Source of the DNA: Ichthyophis bannanicus
Lineage: Eukaryota; Chordata; Amphibia; Gymnophiona; Ichthyophiidae
Length of the DNA: 64,000 bases
Assembly: GCA_033557465.1 (NCBI GenBank)
Contig: JAWIIG010000038.1
Location: 3,063,501-3,127,500, forward strand
Reading direction: 5' to 3'
The notes under the pieces are model-generated. The model was not told where the DNA came from, did not search any database, and worked only from the letters and a program-made list of their open reading frames with translations. The position numbers were made by a program, and so were the translations under genes. Shown piece by piece: positions 30,241-39,182 of the stretch. Position 1 is the first letter of the stretch. Each line of letters starts with the position of its first letter.

Positions 30241-30400
30241 CTGAGGAGAGGCAGTTGGGAAAGGCGGGAAGGCAGCACGCAGGCGTGGTGGGATGCTTCC
30301 AAAAGCTCTTTGATTGGACGCTGGGAAGCGTTCCCGCGCAGACTCCGTCGGTACCGACGTACCCATATGTGAAGACTCATTCCTGCTTGTTCCTGGAGAT
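30241..30400 (-). repeat. DIRS-4 right (5') terminal repeat
   Basis: Inverted copy of 21902-22034, plus the outer end (gaagactcattcctgcttgt, then tcctggagat) whose complement forms the second half of the ICR. Confidence 0.92.
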
Positions 30401-30588
30401 TGGTATGCCCACAGCGGTCGCACCTCTTAAACCCACTGGCCGAAGACACAGCGGAGAAGACAGCGCCTGTGAGATCAAACTCAAAGGTCCTGGCCAGGGA
30501 GGGCACAAGAATTCCCACGCACCAAAGAAACAAACACCAAAGGGAAAAAAGACCCAAGAAAACTGCAGCGCTGAGGCAGCAGTGGTCC
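30401..30588 (-). other. DIRS-3 leader, continuation beyond DIRS-4
   Basis: Matches DIRS-1 2614-2800 in order (cagcggtc-ca, taaa-ccactg, aggtcc-g-ca, agggaaaaa-agac). This confirms that DIRS-4 interrupted DIRS-3 here. Confidence 0.75.
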
Positions 30589-30838
30589 CAGGCGGCGCAA
30601 AAGGCCGGAAGGCCGGGGGTTCAATTCCCACATGGGGGACAAGCAACTTCAGGCCGGAGGGACTAGGGTCTCTAGTCCCATGGCCACTCCTTGTGGCCTT
30701 GGGCAAGCCACTTAACCCTCCATTGCCTCAGGTACACTTAGATTGTGAGCCCTTCGGGGACAAGTGAATAAAAAGTACCTGTTCGAATACATGTAAACCG
30801 CACTGATTCTAAAGAGCGCGGTAGAAAAAAATAAAATA
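30589..30838 (+). mobile_element. SINE with tRNA-like head and L2-type tail
   Basis: The head contains a B-box-like ggttcaattcccac (about 30619-30632) and a weaker A-box-like tggtcccaggcgg upstream. The body has the widely known SINE-type block ttgggcaagccacttaaccc and tcaggtac, followed by attgtgagccc. The tail is aaaccgcactgattctaaag, agcgcggtag and then an aaataaaat repeat. The tail is nearly the same as that of the L2-like LINE at 11045-11100, which suggests that LINE mobilises it. It interrupts DIRS-3. Confidence 0.8.
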
Positions 30839-30954
30839 AAATAAAAGCACTGGTACACATACCGGAGAAGGAAAACAAGAACGAAGAAAAAAAGAAACAA
30901 TCAACCTCTTCCAGGGTGCAGATGAATGTCCAATGGGCTCCGCGGAAAAAAGGA

Positions 30955-31118
30955 GACTGGGGAGGCAAGATGGCACTCTTGGGTGGGAAGGCAGCCATGC
31001 ATGCGTGGTAGATCTTCCAAAGGCTTTCTCTGAAAGCTGGGGAGAGGTTGCCGCACGGGCTCCTTCGATGCCTACGTCACCCATATGTGAAGACTGACTT
31101 CCTGCTTGTTCCCAGAGA
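30955..31118 (-). repeat. DIRS-3 right (5') terminal repeat
   Basis: Contains the standard DIRS end blocks (gcaagatggcactcttggg, aaaggctttctctgaaagct, cgtcacccatatgtgaagac). It ends at cccagaga (31118). Confidence 0.85.
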
Positions 31119-31440
31119 ATACAGAAATAAATGACCACAAACTAGAAATATAAAGATGCAATCAACAGCTGAACTGGGATTCCCAAGAAGCCTGATTCTG
31201 TATGTAATGCAATACTGGAGAAATTGAAACAGAAATGCATTTCCTCCTGCACTGTGCAAAAACCAAAGATATCAGAGATACACATTTCCGAAAGCTGAAA
31301 GAGAAAATCAAAGGCTTCCCATAAAAGAATCAGTAAGAAAAACTCTGTATAATCTCTGGGGGAAAGAGGAGCAATGATAGCTAAAGCAGCAAATATGTTG
31401 TATCTAGCCAGCCAGATATTATATTTTGACTTCACTTCTA
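31119..31440 (+). pseudogene. LINE C-terminal remnant, I/Nimb-like
   Basis: A plus frame from about 31203 reads CNTGEIETEMHFLLHC, then KDIRDTHFRKLKEK. This Cys-x-n-HFLLHC signature is found near the C-terminus of several non-LTR retrotransposon proteins of the I/Nimb group. A shifted frame continues with IAKAANMLYLASQILYF near 31377-31428, the expected next segment. Frameshifts and stops show decay. It starts immediately at the right end of DIRS-3, which may have inserted into it. The other flank of DIRS-3 is not from the same element, so extra rearrangement occurred. Confidence 0.55.
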
Positions 31441-31813
31441 CTTATCTCCACAAATAAATCAGCAATATAGTCTATGACTGCTCAGGGCTTCTGTCCCTTT
31501 AGAGTCAAATCCACTGCTCTGACCAGGTCAGCATTTTCAACCTGGCTGACAATGGAAGTAATAACACACAGGGAGCAGGACACACTTCATTACCGAGGGG
31601 ATGTGGTAGGGATGAAGGGAATACACAGAGGTTTGGAGGACTCTTTCTGATCAGAGTGGAGGTGTGATACACAGGGATGCAGAGAATCTTATGTTCTTAT
31701 CTCTTTTTTTTCTAATCAGAACATTGGGATATGAGGTGTCATGCCTTGCCACAGGGTGACCAGTCTTACATTGTCCAGGATGGCTGTGTGTGTGCATGTA
31801 TGTGTGTGTGTGT
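31441..31813. other. Unrecognised sequence ending in a (TG)n microsatellite
   Basis: No gene or element recognised. Bases about 31786-31813 are a tg repeat with interruptions, into which the CR1-A copies appear to have inserted; a similar gtgtgtgtg run follows them at about 35656. Confidence 0.5.
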
Positions 31814-32076
31814 GAACATAAGAACATAAGAACATAAGAAATGCCATACTGGGTCAGACCGAGGTCCATCAAGCCCAGTATCCTGTTTCAAACAGTGGCC
31901 AATCTAGGTCATACATACCTAGCAGTTTCCCCAAAAGACACAGGTTCTGCAGTGCTTGTACTAGGTCAAGCATTGATATCCTGGGTCCCTTTTTAATAGT
32001 GGTTTATGGACCTTTCCTCCAGGAACTTGTCCAAACCTTTTTTAAACCCAGCTATACTAACAGCCCTTACTACATC
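31814..32076 (-). mobile_element. CR1-A fragment: 3' end only
   Basis: Minus-strand copy of the last about 260 bases of CR1-A. It is nearly identical to 32077-32340, including the aacataagaacataag tail (minus-strand ttatgttctta repeats). It is head-to-tail with the larger copy that follows, with no spacer. Confidence 0.9.
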
Positions 32077-32250
32077 ATAAGAACATAAGAACATAAGACA
32101 TGCCATACTGGGTCAGACCGAGGTCCATCAAGCCCAGTATCCTGTTTCCAACAGTGGCCAATCTAGGTCATACGTACCTAGCAGTTTCCCCAAAGACACA
32201 AGTTCCACAATGCTTGTACTGGGTCAAGCATTGATATCCTGGGTCCCTTT

Positions 32251-35220
32251 TTAATAGTGGTTTATGGACCTTTCCTCCAGGAACTTGTCCAAACCTTTTT
32301 TAAACCCAGCTATACTATCAGCCCTTACCACATCCTCCGGTAACAGATTCCAGAGTTTGATTACACGTTGAGTGAAAAAATATTTTCTCTTATTTGTCTT
32401 AAATAGTTTACCCTGTAGCTTCATTACATGTCCCCTAGTCTTTCTATATTCTGATAGCGTAAACAATTGATCCACGTTTATCCGTTCCACTCCATTCATT
32501 AATTTATAGACCTCTATCATATCTCCCCTCAGCCGTCTCTTTTCCAGGCTAAAGAGCCCTAACCTTTTTAGCCTCTCTTCATAGGAGTAGCCTTCCATCC
32601 CCTTCACCAATTTGGTGGCTCTTCTCTGTACTTTTTCTAATAACGCTATGTCCTTTTTAAGATACGGTGACCAGAATTGCACACAATATTCAAGGTGCGG
32701 TCGTACCATGGAGCGATACAGAGGCATTATAATATCCTTTGTTTTATTCTCCATCCCTTTCCTTATGATACCTAGCATTCTGTTTGCTTTCTTGGCCGCC
32801 GCTGCACACTGGGTGGAGGGTTTTAACATGTTATCCACGATGACTCCTAAATCTTTTTCCTGGGTGGTGGCTTCTAATGTGGAGCCTTGCATCGAGTAAC
32901 TATAGTGTGGGTTGTTCTTTCCTAGGTGCATGACTTTGCACTTGTCCACATTAAATTTCATTTGCCATTTGGATGCCCAGTCTTCCAATTTATCCAGGTC
33001 CTCCTGCAGTTTTCCACTTTCCTCTTGGGTTTTAACAGCTTTAAACAGTTTTGTGTCATCTGCAAATTTGATAACCTCACTCGTTATTCCCTTTTCCAGG
33101 TCATTTATGAATATGTCAAAAAGCAGCGGACCCAGTACAGATCCCTGGGGTACTCCACTATTCACCTTTTTCCATTGGGAATATTGGCCATTTAGCCCTA
33201 CTCTCTGCTTTCTATCTTTTAACCAGTTCCCGATCCACAATAGTACACTGCCTCCTATCCCATGACTTTTTAGCTTTGCCAAAAGTCTCTGATGGGGGAC
33301 CTTGTCAAAAGCTTTCTGAAAATCCAGATACACTATATCAACCGACTCACCTTTGTCTACCTGTTTATGCACACCTTCAAAAAAACATATCAGATTAGTA
33401 AGACAAGATCTTCCTTGTCTAAAGCCATGTTGGCTGTCTCCCATTAGGCCATGACTATCTACATGCTGCGTAATTTTGTTCTTTATGATGGTTTCTACCA
33501 TTTTCCCTGGTACTGACGTCAGGCTCACCGGTCTGTAATTTCCCGGGTCACCCCTGGAACCCTTTTTAAAAATTGGAGTTACGTTGGCGACCCTCCAATC
33601 TTCAGGTATTACAGATGATTTTAATGAAAGTTCACAGATTACCAATAGCAGGTCTGCAATCTCATATTTCAGTTCTTTCAACACTCTGGGATGTATACCA
33701 TCCGGTCCAGGTGATTTGCTACTATTCAGTTTATCAAATAGTTGTAATATATCTTCCCGGTGTAGCGATATTTCTCTCAATTCCTCTGCAGTATCACCTT
33801 TAAATACCACTTCAGTCTTGGGTAACATCCCTACATCTTCCTCAGTAAAGACCGAAGCAAAGAATTCATTCAGTCTCTCCGCTATAGCCTTGTCTCCTCT
33901 TACTGCCCCTTTTACCCCTCTATCATCTAACGGTCCAATTGACTCTCTCACAGGCCTTTTGCTACGAATGTACTTGAAAAAGTCTTTATTTCGTGTTTTT
34001 GCTTCCGCAGCAAGTTTCTTTTCAAATTCCCGCTTTGCCTGCCTTATCAATGCTTTGCATTTAACTTGCCAGTGCTTGTGCTGTTTCCAGTTTTCATCAT
34101 TTGGCTCTTTTTTCCATTTCCTGAAGGTTGCTTTTTTGGCAGCAACAGCCTCTCTGACCTCACCTTTAAACCATGCTGGCAGTTTTTTGGACTTTCTCCC
34201 ACTCTTCTTAATGCGTGGAATACAGCTGGTCTGGGCTTCGAGGATAGTAGTTTTAAATAACGCCCAAGCTTGCTGTAAGTCTTTAACCTTTGGAACCGCT
34301 CCTTTTAGTTTTTTCCTAACTATATTCCTCATTCTATCATAGTCTCCCTTTTGAAAGTTAAAAGGTAGTACTGTGGATTTCTTTACTATTTGTTCTCCAA
34401 TAATTAAATCAAACATGATCATATTATGGTCACTATTGCCAAGTGGTCCCAACACCCTTATTTCTTGCACCAGATCTGGCGTTCCACTAAGGACTAGGTC
34501 CAGTATGGCTTCCCCTCTGGTCGGTTCATGAACCAGCTGCTCCAAGAAGCAGTCATTTATTCCATCTAGAAACTTTATCTCTTTAGTTTGTCCTGCCGTG
34601 ACACTGACCCAGTCGATACCGGGGTAATTGAAATCACCCATTATTACTACTCTGTTGTGACTTTTGTTAGCTTCTGTGATTTCTTTGAGCATTTCATCAT
34701 CCATTTGTTCATTCTGGCCAGGCGGTCGATAGTACACCCCCACTGCCATCACCTTCCCCTTCATAAGTGGAATTTCAATCCATAGAGATTCTACAGCAAA
34801 TTTTGTTCCCTGCAAAACTTTAATCCTTTCTGACTCAATGCCCTCTTTAACATAGAGCGCAACCCCTCCACCAATTTGATCAGCTCTATCATTACGATAT
34901 AGTTTGTATCCAGGTATCACAGTGTCCCACTGGTTATCCTCCTTCCACCATGTCTCTGAGAGTGCAATCATATCTAACCTCTCATTTAGTGCCATATATT
35001 CTAACTCTCCCATCTTATTGTTTAGACTTCTAGCATTGGCATACAAGCATTTTAGAGACTGTATTTTATTCATATTAATCTGGCTATTGGTAGGCATGGG
35101 TAATTTGGAATCTTTATTCTCTGTCTGCTCCTTACTCAAGGGCATTTCGGCTACTATACTCCCTTTTGGAACCTCATTGCTTTTGGTAGTATCCTTCAAG
35201 GATACCTTCGTCCGAACCAT
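32251..35220 (-). CDS. CR1-A ORF2: endonuclease-reverse transcriptase, 989 codons, open
   Basis: One uninterrupted frame. The N-terminal AP-endonuclease (about residues 55-275) has LYANARSLNNKMGE, IALSETWW, VGVYYRPPG, IMGDFNYPGIDW and LGNSDHNMIMF. A basic linker follows. RT (about 510-830) has SSKSPGPDGIHPRVLKEL, VTPIFKKGSRGDPGNYRPVS, QHGFRQGRSCLTNLI, VYLDFQKAFDKVPHQRL, SGVPQGSVLGPLLFDIFIND and KFADDTKLF with the catalytic FADD. The C-terminus has VRPHLEYCVQFWSPYLKKD and ends ERSINHY. The protein nicks target DNA and primes reverse transcription of LINE RNA there. All catalytic motifs are intact and the length is normal, so this may encode active enzyme. The 5' end of the element is missing, so transcription of this copy would need an outside promoter. 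Confidence 0.95.
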   Translation of the reverse strand: MVRTKVSLKDTTKSNEVPKGSIVAEMPLSKEQTENKDSKLPMPTNSQINMNKIQSLKCLYANARSLNNKMGELEYMALNERLDMIALSETWWKEDNQWDTVIPGYKLYRNDRADQIGGGVALYVKEGIESERIKVLQGTKFAVESLWIEIPLMKGKVMAVGVYYRPPGQNEQMDDEMLKEITEANKSHNRVVIMGDFNYPGIDWVSVTAGQTKEIKFLDGINDCFLEQLVHEPTRGEAILDLVLSGTPDLVQEIRVLGPLGNSDHNMIMFDLIIGEQIVKKSTVLPFNFQKGDYDRMRNIVRKKLKGAVPKVKDLQQAWALFKTTILEAQTSCIPRIKKSGRKSKKLPAWFKGEVREAVAAKKATFRKWKKEPNDENWKQHKHWQVKCKALIRQAKREFEKKLAAEAKTRNKDFFKYIRSKRPVRESIGPLDDRGVKGAVRGDKAIAERLNEFFASVFTEEDVGMLPKTEVVFKGDTAEELREISLHREDILQLFDKLNSSKSPGPDGIHPRVLKELKYEIADLLLVICELSLKSSVIPEDWRVANVTPIFKKGSRGDPGNYRPVSLTSVPGKMVETIIKNKITQHVDSHGLMGDSQHGFRQGRSCLTNLICFFEGVHKQVDKGESVDIVYLDFQKAFDKVPHQRLLAKLKSHGIGGSVLLWIGNWLKDRKQRVGLNGQYSQWKKVNSGVPQGSVLGPLLFDIFINDLEKGITSEVIKFADDTKLFKAVKTQEESGKLQEDLDKLEDWASKWQMKFNVDKCKVMHLGKNNPHYSYSMQGSTLEATTQEKDLGVIVDNMLKPSTQCAAAAKKANRMLGIIRKGMENKTKDIIMPLYRSMVRPHLEYCVQFWSPYLKKDIALLEKVQRRATKLVKGMEGYSYEERLKRLGLFSLEKRRLRGDMIEVYKLMNGVERINVDQLFTLSEYRKTRGHVMKLQGKLFKTNKRKYFFTQRVIKLWNLLPEDVVRADSIAGFKKGLDKFLEERSINHY

Positions 35221-35255
35221 GCGCTCCTGGGTGACTGTCGGCTTTCCCCTAATTT

Positions 35256-35651
35256 CTAGTTTAAAAGCTTCTCTATCTCCTTTTTAAAGGTTAATGCCAG
35301 CAGTCTGGTCCCATCCTGATTAAGGTGAAGCCCATCCCTTCGGAAGAGCCCCCCCTTTCCCCAGAATGTTCCCCAGTTCCTAACAAATCCAAAACCCTCA
35401 TCCTTGCACCATTGTCTCATCCACGCATTGAGACTCCGGAGCTCTGCCTGTCTTTTGGGTCCTGCACGTGGAACAGGAAGCATTTCGGAGAATGCTATCC
35501 TGGAAGTTCTGGATTTCAACTTCCTACCTAAAAGCTTAAATTTAGCCTCCAGAACTTCCCTACCACATTTTCCTATGTCATTGGTACCAACATGTACCAA
35601 GACAGCAGACTCCTCCCCAGCACTATCTACGATCCTATCTAGGCGGTGCAC
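35256..35651 (-). CDS. CR1-A ORF1, C-terminal SGNH esterase part (5'-truncated)
   Basis: 131 codons are open from within the domain. SGNH blocks seen: VLVHVGTNDIGKCG (GTND block) and RRDGLHLNQDGTRLLAL (catalytic Asp and His). In between lies MLPVPRAGPKRQAELRSLNA. Block I with the nucleophilic Ser (GDS) lies upstream and is lost with the 5' truncation; it can be seen, mutated, in copy 1 near 4000. CR1 ORF1 esterases are known, with roles probably in nucleic-acid or membrane association. The apparent Met start is only the first Met in the truncated frame. ORF1 ends 35 bases before ORF2 begins. Confidence 0.85.
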   Translation of the reverse strand: MHRLDRIVDSAGEESAVLVHVGTNDIGKCGREVLEAKFKLLGRKLKSRTSRIAFSEMLPVPRAGPKRQAELRSLNAWMRQWCKDEGFGFVRNWGTFWGKGGLFRRDGLHLNQDGTRLLALTFKKEIEKLLN

Positions 35652-35655
35652 TCGG

Positions 35656-35840
35656 TGTGTGTGTATATATGTGTCTTGCAGGGAGGGGTGAGGTGGATCA
35701 TGGATCTTGCCTTATCCTGGGGGTCCAGACTCATATTGTCTAGCATGCTGGATGTAAAGTAGGATATATATATACAGGGTGCATTGGGGATCTCCTCTTT
35801 TTGTAATCAAGACTACTGGGGATTGGGAAGGGAATGTTCC
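35656..35840. other. Microsatellite-flanked stretch, unrecognised
   Basis: A gtgtgtgtgtatatatgtg run followed by sequence with no recognised element; a ta repeat lies near 35766-35775. Confidence 0.4.
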
Positions 35841-36014
35841 TCAGGTCTTAACGCAAACAAATAGATGGCTAGATTTAAGCTGAAAGGGTGGTGGATGCTT
35901 GGAATGCCCTCCCGATGGAAGTGGTGGGGCAAAGACAGTGACAGAATTCAAAATGGCATGGGACAGACACTGTGGATCCCTTTATAGCAACAGGATAAAA
36001 TCAAAATAAACATA
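35841..36014 (+). pseudogene. CR1 3'-terminal ORF2 fragment
   Basis: In two frames this reads VVDAWNALPMEVVG then AKTVTEFKMAWDRHCGSL, the last residues of a CR1-B-like ORF2 (compare RVVDPWNSLPVEVVEMRTV at 25930-26000). It is cut off by the 5' end of the L1 at about 36015. Confidence 0.75.
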
Positions 36015-36860
36015 ACTAGCGGTGATGTCATCGGAGCGCATGGCAGAGTAGCAGATAAGCTCCGCATATAAGGCCTGCCAAAGAGGGGAAAATACCCCAA
36101 AGGGCATAAAAAGAAAGCGGCGACATGAGGAGGAACTAGGCGAGAAAGACCCCAAGTACAATTGGAGCGGGCGCGAGCCACAGCACTCACCCGAAGCACT
36201 GAACACGAGGTGAGGGCGGCTCGAACGGAAAGGCGAAGGCCGGAGAGTGCCAAGAACGGGGCAAAGTGCCAGTACGTAAGCAGGAGGAGGGTCGGAGTGA
36301 GCCGAAGCAGCAGAAATGCACTGCTGGACTGTCCGGAGGAGAGCTGGAGGCAGAGAGACTGGCAATTTAGGGAGGCCCAGCTGATTCGGGAGCAGTGAGA
36401 GGTCCGAGTGAAAAGCTATGGGTCAGGAGGAGAGGAGAAGAAGAGTGTGCTTGCACGGCAGTGCAACAGGCAGAGTGACCGGCACCCGGCGGAGAAGCTG
36501 GTGAGCCTGACAGCCCGGAGGTGCGAGTGGAGCAGAGCGAGGGTGCATGTGGAGAAGGGAGAGGTGAATCGGAGGGAGAATACGGCATCCAGGGGAGCAA
36601 AAAAAAAAGGGAAAAAAAAACCATCAGGAAGAGACTTTGAAGAGTGGTGCAGTAGTGCAGTACAGGCAAGCAACATCAAGGCTAACCTGGGAGTGCAGCA
36701 GCAAGTAAGCCCAGTGATAAAGGCAACAGGAGGAACAGTTGCGCCTTAGTCAGCGTGAGAAGTTAGTGGACCAGACAACGCATTCTACGAGGAGGGAGAG
36801 AACAGCAGAGCCTTCCATAGTAGCCACTGCACAAGGAGTGGAACTCAATAAAAATAAGAA

Positions 36861-37712
36861 ATGGAGAAATCCAAAAGAGAGGGGTCCGTGAAGAAAAAAC
36901 TGTCAGAATTTCGATCCCCCTATGCGTCAACCAGAGGAGGGAAGGAGAGAGAGAAAGCAGGAAAAGCGATGGCGGAGTTACTGCCAGAACAGGCAGAGGA
37001 GATAGAAGGCGAGGAGTGCTCGGGAAGAGCTGAAAAAGTCAAACAGTGGCTTACAGAATTAAAAGAGGACTTGAAGGAGGAAATCAGTGGAGTAAAAAAT
37101 GAGTTAAAAGAGGCCCTACAAACACTTAAACAAGACATCACGGATCTAGGAGAGCACGTGGAAGGCACAGAGGCTCAGTTGGAACAACAGGAGGTAGCTG
37201 TGGAGAGAATCCAGAAGGGCTGGGAGGAGTTGCGGCAGGCTCAAGAGGAGATGAAGGTCAAAACGGAAGATTTGGAGGATCGGTCCCGAAGATGCAACAT
37301 CAGAGTGCGAGGCATCCCGGAGGATCCCACATATAAGAACAGTGAGGCAGTGGTTCCAAAAGTATTTGGAGAACTATTAAAAGCCACAGCTATAGCAGAG
37401 GAGGATGAAGGGGATCCTCTAAAAATAGAAAGGGCGCATAGAGGACTGGGACCCATAAGGGACAATCGTCCGAGAGACATTGTGGTCTGTTTGAACGCCT
37501 TCAAGATGAAAGAACGCCTACTGGAAGCAGCTAGGAAACTAAGAACCTTCCAGTGGGAAGGACATAAGTTGGAACTGTTCCAGGATTTGTCCCAGGGAAT
37601 GCTGCAACGTGGACGGGAGTTAAAGGAGGTGATGGCTTACCTGAGGAGGGCCGACCTGAGATATAAATGGCTGTACCCGTTTGGATTGCTGATTACAGTG
37701 CAAGGGAGGTAG
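36861..37712 (+). CDS. L1-D ORF1 protein, 283 codons, open
   Basis: The layout matches the L1 ORF1p family (transposase_22). The basic N-terminus is followed by a long coiled coil (about residues 55-140, heptad-rich, WLTELKEDLKEEISGVKNEL). An RRM-like domain is marked by EDLEDRSRRCNIRVRGIPE (about 137-155) and PLKIERAHRGLGPIRDNRPR. The C-terminal domain follows (VVCLNAFKMKERLLEAARK, YKWLYPFGLLITVQGR). ORF1p trimerises through the coiled coil and binds L1 RNA. The length is slightly short but normal, and no stop or frameshift is visible although ORF2 is badly broken. This copy cannot move on its own. Confidence 0.9.
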   Translation: MEKSKREGSVKKKLSEFRSPYASTRGGKEREKAGKAMAELLPEQAEEIEGEECSGRAEKVKQWLTELKEDLKEEISGVKNELKEALQTLKQDITDLGEHVEGTEAQLEQQEVAVERIQKGWEELRQAQEEMKVKTEDLEDRSRRCNIRVRGIPEDPTYKNSEAVVPKVFGELLKATAIAEEDEGDPLKIERAHRGLGPIRDNRPRDIVVCLNAFKMKERLLEAARKLRTFQWEGHKLELFQDLSQGMLQRGRELKEVMAYLRRADLRYKWLYPFGLLITVQGR

Positions 37713-38452
37713 CAGAGAGTGAAGACAAGGGAAAAAGCCTGGAGGGCGTTGAGAGACTTAGGAGCAGCAAACCTCCCTGAAGAGGCGAGAAGTCCAACTA
37801 AAACAACTGACAATGGTGCAAATACCTCTAGGGCGGATAGCCTGAGGTGGCAGAGAGCAGCAGAAGGTGGTAGGAGAATGGCGAGACTGGCCAAGGATCG
37901 ACAACGAGGACCAGTGATGGAAAAAGAAACAGGCAGAAGTTGAGGACAACATATGGACTTGAGCCAGATGACACCTAATAAGGACAGGGTTTTGGGTGGT
38001 TGTTATATGTACCATATAGAGATGCTGGTTAGTAATGGGTAGTTAGAGGGAGGGGTGAAGGAGGGGAAGGCAGTGGGGAGTTGTGGAGGAGCTGGATAAG
38101 GGAGGAGGGGGGATCTCAGGTAGGGTAGGGGAAGAGGGATTTGCTTATGAGAAGCGAACACAATAGCGGTTGGGTGGGGGGTGGCGGGGAGACAGGGGGT
38201 CAAGGAGAGAGATGGAGAGGGGGGAGAAAGAGGGGCAGGGGCAGGTCGCAGTCTGATTCTCGGTCATCGATATGGAAGTGGTATCTCCTCAATGGAGAAG
38301 TAGGATGGGGAGGGAGGGGGTGGAAGGAGAGGAGGGGGAGGAGGGGGAGGGGGAAGGGGAGGTGGGAGGGAAAGGGAAGGGGTGGGGAAAGGAGGGGGGA
38401 TAGGAGAGAGGGGGCACAGAAGGAAGGGGGGAGTATTGTTAGGTGGTGATTT
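37713..38452 (+). other. L1-D spacer between ORF1 and ORF2, strongly G-rich
   Basis: From about 38041 to 38440 the plus strand is almost all G and A with dozens of GGG/GGGG runs, and could form G-quadruplexes in RNA or DNA. A similar G-rich tract lies at the same place in L1-E (about 54990-55290) and in the L1-D 3' UTR. No ORF was accepted here. Confidence 0.85.
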
Positions 38453-39182
38453 GAAAATTGTCATGTTGAATGTGAAGAGGTTGACTTCACCCTGGAAGAG
38501 ACAGAAATTGTATAAAGAATTAACAAGGCACAAAGCTGCGATTGTAATGCTGCAGGAGACACATTTACAAAAAAAGCATGAATCGGTAGTGCAACCTAAG
38601 GGCTATAGAGCTTGCATTTTTGCCTCAAATTTAAGGGAAAGAAAAAAAGGTGTGGTTGTGTTTATTAGTGGGGCGCATAAAACAGAAGTTCAGTCTGTGA
38701 CAAGGGATAAGGGGGAGTGATTTCTATTGTTGCGTGTGAAAATTGGGGAGGAGTGGTTTTGTGTGGTAAATGTATACACGCCCACGGGGTCCCAGAAAGA
38801 TTTTTGGGAGGAGTTAAGCAAGCAGGTCACTTTAATGGGGGACGGAGTGATGATTTGTGGAGGGGACTTCAATATGCCCTGGGAGGTGGGAAGAGACACG
38901 ACGGGCAAGAGGGAAGGGCGAGGGGCGGATAGACAGAGATATCATAGGTTTGTGAAGGAGAATGATTTGATAGATGCATGGCGGCTGATGAACCCAGGTA
39001 GGCGACAGTTTTCCTTTTTCTCGGCAGCTCATGGAACATATTCAAGGCTAGATGTTATCTGGGTGGAGAAGGAGTTGGCGGGCAGGATAAAGGGTGGAGA
39101 AACTGAACCCATAACTTGGTCAGACCATGCCCCAGTGGTAGTACAGGTGAGGGTGTGGTGTGAAAGTAAAGGGGGACAATAA
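38453..39182 (+). pseudogene. L1-D ORF2, endonuclease domain
   Basis: Two frames. The first (to 38720) has VMLNVKRLTSPWKRQKL and VMLQETHLQ with the catalytic Glu. The second (38727-39182) has VVNVYTPTGSQ, ICGGDFNMPWE, TYSRLDVIWV and ITWSDHAPVVV, with the catalytic Asp, Asn and His residues. A frameshift near 38720 separates them and a stop at 39180-39182 ends the domain, after which further stops occur. The enzyme would nick the target site for L1 insertion. Confidence 0.88.

Larger units (their letters stand above)
21849..30400 (-). mobile_element. DIRS-4: gag-only DIRS element inserted in DIRS-3
   Basis: The termini are set by the ICR at 22120-22216. The left end begins agcacagttacttacctg (21849) and the right end finishes ttcctggagat (30400). 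DIRS-3 sequence resumes on both sides. A gag-like ORF is recognisable (27572-30016) but no RT, RNase H or recombinase could be found in the remaining about 2.3 kb (22217-23076, 26145-27571). It contains a nearly full-length CR1-B (23088-26133). Ends and ICR are well kept, so it is best read as a non-autonomous element mobilised in trans. Confidence 0.88.
16497..31118 (-). mobile_element. DIRS-3: DIRS element carrying a hAT MITE, DIRS-4 and a SINE
   Basis: Same family as DIRS-1 and DIRS-2, minus strand. From right to left: 5' terminal repeat (about 30955-31118), leader with a SINE, gag split by DIRS-4 (21849-30400), a hAT MITE (21283-21669), RT-RH, tyrosine recombinase, ICR (16684-16781) and left terminal repeat. 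The ICR predicts an outer left end of about 60 bases (complement of 16684-16742) that is absent at 16440-16500. This copy is therefore truncated at its 3' end or was deleted after integration. Its own sequence, without insertions, totals about 5.5 kb. Confidence 0.9.
32077..35655 (-). mobile_element. CR1-A copy 2: near-complete CR1 LINE with open ORF2
   Basis: The minus-strand order is the C-terminal part of ORF1 (35256-35651), 35-base gap, ORF2 (32251-35220), and a short 3' UTR with the ttatgttctta tail. It is 5'-truncated within ORF1, near the tg microsatellite at about 35656. It serves as the reference for the old copy at 3611-16242. Confidence 0.93.

Noticed and set aside
30589..30838. 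Functional tRNA gene
   Set aside because: A B-box-like motif is present, but there is no foldable cloverleaf with a convincing anticodon arm, and the sequence continues into a SINE body and tail.
31786..31813. (TG)n repeat as a regulatory or recombination site
   Set aside because: A plain microsatellite; its only visible role is as the site of CR1 insertion.
33584..34342. 252-codon plus-strand frame
   Set aside because: It is antisense to the intact CR1-A ORF2 and shows no family resemblance.
37637..38203. Short frames in the L1-D spacer as small genes
   Set aside because: They lie in purine-rich sequence where stops are rare in some frames, with no start context or homology support.
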